Source: Syncephalastrum monosporum B8922
Lineage: Eukaryota > Mucoromycota > Mucoromycetes > Mucorales > Syncephalastraceae
DNA length: 64,000 nucleotides
Direction of reading: 5' to 3'
NCBI GenBank assembly: GCA_000697355.1
Contig: JNEN01001209.1
Span: 40,084-104,083 of the forward strand
Position numbers and translations under genes: made by a program. The notes below the pieces were generated by a model. That model had not been told where the DNA came from, ran no database searches, and saw only the letters and a program-made list of their open reading frames with translations. Below, one piece after another: positions 60,130-64,000 of the stretch. The first letter of the stretch is position 1. Every line of letters begins with the position of its first letter.

Positions 60130-61291
60130 GGCTATAGTCTTCAATAGTAGTAAAAGGGTAGTGAATGTAGTAAGAGAAATATGCCGTTTAAATAGTCAGA
60201 AACTTGTGGCGTCAAATGAAAAAAAACTAATGGGCAAGAGCCAAGTGGCCGTCTTTTGAACAAAGCTCGAAAAATGAGAAGGTTTGCTTTGCTTGCATAT
60301 TTTGGTGAAAAATTGCTGTAAAAAATTGCTGAGCCGAACAATACCATTTGCTTTTCATTATTCTTTATCAAAAGTCATGAAATGAGGTGCTTTAGACAGA
60401 GGAGCAAGTGATATATCTTGTACATCTAACATGCAGAGGATGACGCAAGAGGGGACATATGATACAGAAAATGATATGAATACATGCTAATGTCGACTCA
60501 ACCCGCGAATTCAAAGGTTCGAGTCACTTGCAAGGCAACGGTGTCGTTAGCATTGGCGATTGACGGCATCAAGAGGTTGGACATAGTGCTCAAATGCTTG
60601 CTCAGCTGCTCGTTGTTCAAGATGGCCATTTCTTCGTCGGCAGAGGGAAACAAACGACAGATAGTGAGCAAAAGCTCCTTGGTCTTGCCCGTCGCCTGGG
60701 AAGCCAATTCCTCCATAGTACCTTCTGCAAACGCGCACCATCGGCGTGCTTAAGCACAAGGACGCCAATGGTACGATAGATAATTTCTCATTGCCCCAGG
60801 ATTGTTCCACGGTCATAGTCGGCCAACGTAAAGACAGTGTACGGCTGGCCATGCGCAGAATTTCAGGTGTACGGTATTTTCAAGACGACCGAATGTTTCG
60901 CGGTGGCCGTCAACGTGCTTTGCTCGTCCGTATTCTTCCACGGTATAACCATAATGAATTTTTCGTCGCGGACGTTATGTATGATGGCGCCAGAGAAGAT
61001 TTTGGTGGTGAGCTCGTATTGGTGGAATTGGTTCAATAATCTGCACACCACTGGTGATAGCTCCCTATATTGTCGCTGACAAATCGATTTGCTGTAGGGC
61101 CATGAGACAAGAACACGGCGAGAGGGCTGGCAAGTGCCAATCCATCAAAGCTTCGGCTTCAAGTACCGGCTTCAAGTACCGGCTTCAAGTACCAGCTTCA
61201 AGTACCACCTTCAAGTACCAGCTTCAAGTACCAGCTTCAAGTACCAGCTTCGAGTATCGGTTCATCAAAGCTGCAGCTTCATGTAGCAGCT
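60130..61291. other. Mostly noncoding region with possible minus-strand remnants
   Basis: On the minus strand, two segments look coding-like. One is 61051-60863, containing KIFSGAIIHNVRDEKFIMVI. The other is 60716-60498, containing KTKELLLTICRLFPSADEEM and ending at a stop. I could not join them in phase with consensus splice sites, so they may be a relic or a gene I could not resolve. The family is unknown. The 13-bp minisatellite at 61157-61260 also lies here. Confidence 0.3.
61157..61260. repeat. 13-bp minisatellite, eight copies
   Basis: Eight direct copies of a 13-mer, consensus CTTCAAGTACCAG, start at 61157 and run without gaps to 61260. Variants differ at the last two bases; the last copy has two extra changes. 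It lies just past the stop of the small C2H2 gene on the minus strand, so it may fall in that gene's 3' UTR. Confidence 0.93.
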
Positions 61292-61767
61292 TCAAGCGGC
61301 GACGCCACCAGGATGCAGCGATGGGGAGATGGTTGGTGAGATTGTTGCTGGCATTTCTTGGTTTGTTGCTTCAGCTTCTGGTTGCCAGGCAATCTCACAG
61401 CCTTTCACGCTATCGATTTCATTTGAACTAACAGGCACAAAGATAAGTCGACGTTATGCGCAAAAAGGGGTATACTTTACCTGTTTGACGAGGCACCAGG
61501 TTTGTCACGGTGGGTATCAAGGTGAGCACCAAGATCGGCAAGGACATCAAATAAGTCCTCGCAGCAGGGACATGCATACTTGACGATGGTTGCTTTCTCC
61601 TTGTTATAGGTGAGAGTGTGTTCTTCAGGAAGTCGGTAGTAGAATCTGCCGCGGTTTGCACACTTGAGATCAAGCTTCTCAATGGTCTTGTAGTGTCTAT
61701 GCAGATTTTGTCGTCTGACGAAGCACTGCTCACAGCGGTGACAGCAATATTCCACGAACACTCGCAT
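61292..61767 (-). CDS. Small C2H2 zinc-finger protein
   Basis: Two exons on the minus strand, 61767-61481 and 61427-61292 (donor AG|GTAAAG, acceptor TGTTAG), join in phase to 140 aa. One classical finger is present: C66-x2-C69-x12-H82-x3-H86 (YACPCCEDLFDVLADLGAHL). An upstream Cys/His cluster at residues 8-25 (EYCCHRCEQCFVRRQNLHRH) looks like a degenerate second finger. The C-terminal exon is Thr/Pro/Ser rich. No other domain is seen. It could be a short regulator or a fragment of a larger finger gene. The in-phase intron with good sites raises confidence, but there is no independent support. Confidence 0.45.
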
Positions 61768-62378
61768 AAAGAACAGCGACAGAATAAAAAAAGCTCCTGA
61801 CCAGCAATTTTTTGGAAACGCCTCTCAAGCGAATCGGCATGACCGGATTTCTTGTCCGTCGTTTATGCGTCTGTCATTAAACGCTGGGAACGGAAGTCTG
61901 AGCGTGTGCGTTGTTCCCCTCTAAACCACGCTTTATTTTTCTATGATTTAATTGCTATCATATGGAGGCTCCTTAGCACCTTTCATGTCCGCGTACGAGT
62001 CTCTCTGATGCACGTATTGACAGGGATGGGTTTATTGCTCACGAAACGATGCATGCGTCTGGGCGGGACCCCACATCCTCAGACTGTGTTTCGGCAACTT
62101 TATGATTCTGCTTCGCTGTCGCTTACACAATCGGAATTGCTCTGCTCCGTCTTCAGAAGCGGGTTTTTTTTTTTTTTTTTTTTTTTTTTCCCGTAGACAC
62201 AGCAAAAAGAGCCTCAGTCACCTCGGTGCCTTTCTTGTGTTGACTGCGTGTACGAAATTAGTATTTTTCAAACTGTTGCTACGCAAACTCCAATATGCGT
62301 GTCGCTTCAATGTGCTAATAGGTTGGCCAGCCTTGGTTGGCGCAAGTCTACTGCGGCGACGTGCGTCAAAAGTGCCTT

Positions 62379-63026
62379 ATGAATAACCATGCCCATACCT
62401 GCTGCCGCCATACTCTCCTCGAGCGTTTCGTGTGTAACCCCCAAATGCATTCGATCTCTGGCCCTGAGTATCAACACAAGCAATCAGCCTCTTCGCTGAG
62501 TATCCTCTTTATCCCATGCATCATACCTCTTATCAGTTCAAACACACAAATATCCCTTAAATTCTTAGCCTTAGACAACAGATTCATGCAGTTTCACACA
62601 GAATTCATACAGATCATTACAACTCAATATATTCTCTTGAAGACAACTTCTTATCTCTTTGACGCTACAGAAGCCTTTTCTACCCATCTGTCACTGAACT
62701 CCGAATTGGGTGTTTATCAGGACACCAACGTAATGCACAAGTTCTTACAACTCCATTCTGACATTGTCAACATTCCTATAAACAACTCATTTCAAATCTC
62801 GATTTTCGAATCTCTTATTCTTCCACCTTTCTTCACTACTTTTTATCTCATTGACTACTTCCTTTGCAAACCTATCCCGATAAGTTTTGTTGGTGCTCAC
62901 ACTTTAATAACATGCAATAGTCTAGAAAATCTCCTCTCCTCCCCCCCCCCCCCCTTCTTTCTTTTTCAGACGAGTGACTTGACTATGCTTGCGAAAAGGA
63001 TGGAAAAGCAGAACAACATGCCATGA
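62379..63026 (+). CDS. Open reading frame of unclear status
   Basis: 215-codon frame from ATG 62379 to a stop at 63024-63026. Codon use is AT-rich and unlike the confident genes nearby. The product is hydrophobic and Leu/Ile/Phe/Ser rich, with no recognisable domain, and the frame runs through the 14-C homopolymer at 62941-62954, which would encode a proline run. The T run at 62164-62189 lies upstream. It could be a fast-evolving gene, a remnant of a mobile element, or chance. I lean towards chance or a relic. Confidence 0.25.
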   Translation: MNNHAHTCCRHTLLERFVCNPQMHSISGPEYQHKQSASSLSILFIPCIIPLISSNTQISLKFLALDNRFMQFHTEFIQIITTQYILLKTTSYLFDATEAFSTHLSLNSELGVYQDTNVMHKFLQLHSDIVNIPINNSFQISIFESLILPPFFTTFYLIDYFLCKPIPISFVGAHTLITCNSLENLLSSPPPPFFLFQTSDLTMLAKRMEKQNNMP

Positions 63027-63860
63027 AGTACATATCGCTCCGCAGAAGGGATTGGGAAGGAGAACAGAAACAAGGCCGGAGGGGAGCGAGTGAACGCGGG
63101 GCTGATTTTAGCCAAGGTCATGTAAGACACGTTCAGCTATAACAATGTCGATGAGGCTATTAGCAGATTTATGGGCGTGAGAGAAGGAAAAACGCGCATC
63201 ATTAGAAACCGGCCCTCAATGAGCACGCCAAAGGAACGAGGAGCACGAATTCCAGACAGAAAAAGTCGGAATCCCTGAGTCCTGCGGGACTGGGCCTTTC
63301 AGTTGAAAGATTGCTTTGGTAAAGTGTATTGACGTGGGAATGATCCTAATATGTTGGAATTAAAGGGACTCCCGTAGAGACAATTTGGCAGGGCAATACA
63401 GCGTGATGTATTCTAGGGACTAGTGTCGTAAACCATCACCCGTCGGGTAGTCGTGCTTTTGCAGAGAAAGTCTAGACTTGGCCCCATATGCAATCATTGT
63501 ATCGGTTGCTATCATGCACTTATCCAAGTCCTCCATCGCCTGTTCAATTCCTGCATATGAAACCGTAAAGAAGAAGTATTCTGTACCGCTTCTCTTACCA
63601 AATGCTACACTTCCATATGCAAACTGCATCTGCCATTGCATAATCAATCACAAGTACACGGTCCATGATGAAAAACTTTATCCTCCAGTGATTGGTCCTC
63701 TCCACTCCACTGAATGAAAGAGTTCAACTCCATAGCAGACGAAAGTTCGACAGACGTAAAAAGACAGCTTTACTAGATGCTCAGCTTAATCCTACATGAG
63801 TTCTGTCTCATTCCTTTACTTGATATTTTTTTTTTTTTTTTGCATTTCAAACCGCATGAT

Positions 63861-64000
63861 GGTGGATGAGTAATTAGAAGGGCCACTTGAAGTTGGAGGA
63901 GTAATTGAAAGGGCCACTTGAAGCTGGAGGAGTAATTAAAAGGACCACTTGAAGCTGGAGGAGTAATTGAAAGGGCCACTTGAAGCTGAGGAGTACTTAA
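63861..64000. repeat. 31-bp minisatellite reaching the window edge
   Basis: About four copies of a 31-bp unit, spaced by aligned landmarks at 63880, 63911, 63942 and 63973. Each contains ACTTGAAG followed by CTGGAGGAGTAATT or a close variant. The array probably continues past the window. Its reverse complement shares the core CCAGCTTCAAGT with the 13-bp array at 61157-61260. Confidence 0.85.

Larger units (their letters stand above)
61768..64000. other. Right end of window, no firm gene
   Basis: Contains a 26-T run at 62164-62189, a 14-C run at 62941-62954 and a 31-bp repeat at the edge. The 75-aa frame at 63420-63647 (-) has no motif. The longest frame (62379-63026, +) is listed separately. 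Confidence 0.5.

Overview
This window is nuclear DNA of a filamentous fungus, probably an early-diverging lineage such as Mucoromycota. Genes are intron-rich, with introns mostly 55-100 bp and a GTAAGT-like donor. They lie in AT-rich intergenic DNA with CT-rich promoter tracts, and many encode conserved eukaryotic housekeeping proteins. The Mucoromycota assignment is inference: it rests on gene style and on the presence of families such as PXMP4 and LARP1 with DM15 repeats, not on a marker gene. I see no rRNA, tRNA, CRISPR array or intact transposon.

Layout, left to right. 0-16.6 kb: proline dehydrogenase, an unknown low-complexity protein, a C2H2 protein (- strand), a SANT-like DNA-binding candidate, peroxisomal membrane protein PXMP4, and an unknown seven-exon gene with a KEN motif. 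17.0-17.7 kb: five near-identical 137-bp tandem repeats flanked by a short inverted repeat. 18.7-25 kb: the giant nucleoporin Nup192/Nup205. 25.7-29.7 kb: a ZIP metal transporter and the Sm protein F (both -), then a secreted M19 dipeptidase (+). 32-38.2 kb: an unknown acidic-tailed protein, the splicing factor PRL1/Prp46 and the mitochondrial i-AAA protease Yme1. 38.8-40.1 kb: a decayed gene. 40.7-49.3 kb: the SAGA subunit Sgf73 (ataxin-7 family) and a GATA factor (+), then Erv46 and a tetraspanin (-). 52.6-60.1 kb: LARP1, followed by a 637-aa protein joining a Nudix domain, two CCCH zinc fingers and a W2 (eIF5C) domain. 60.1-64 kb: mostly noncoding, with a small C2H2 gene and two minisatellites that share a core.

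There is no biosynthetic cluster. The shared theme is RNA: SmF and PRL1 act in splicing, LARP1 in mRNA translation and stability, and the Nudix-CCCH-CCCH-W2 protein combines nucleotide-hydrolase, AU-rich-RNA-binding and initiation-factor-like modules. That fusion is the most novel-looking item here, because all eight exons join in phase. SmF and the neighbouring dipeptidase each appear to need a GC-AG intron.

Exon limits were derived by hand from splice-site consensus, reading phase and family similarity recalled from memory. No search was run.
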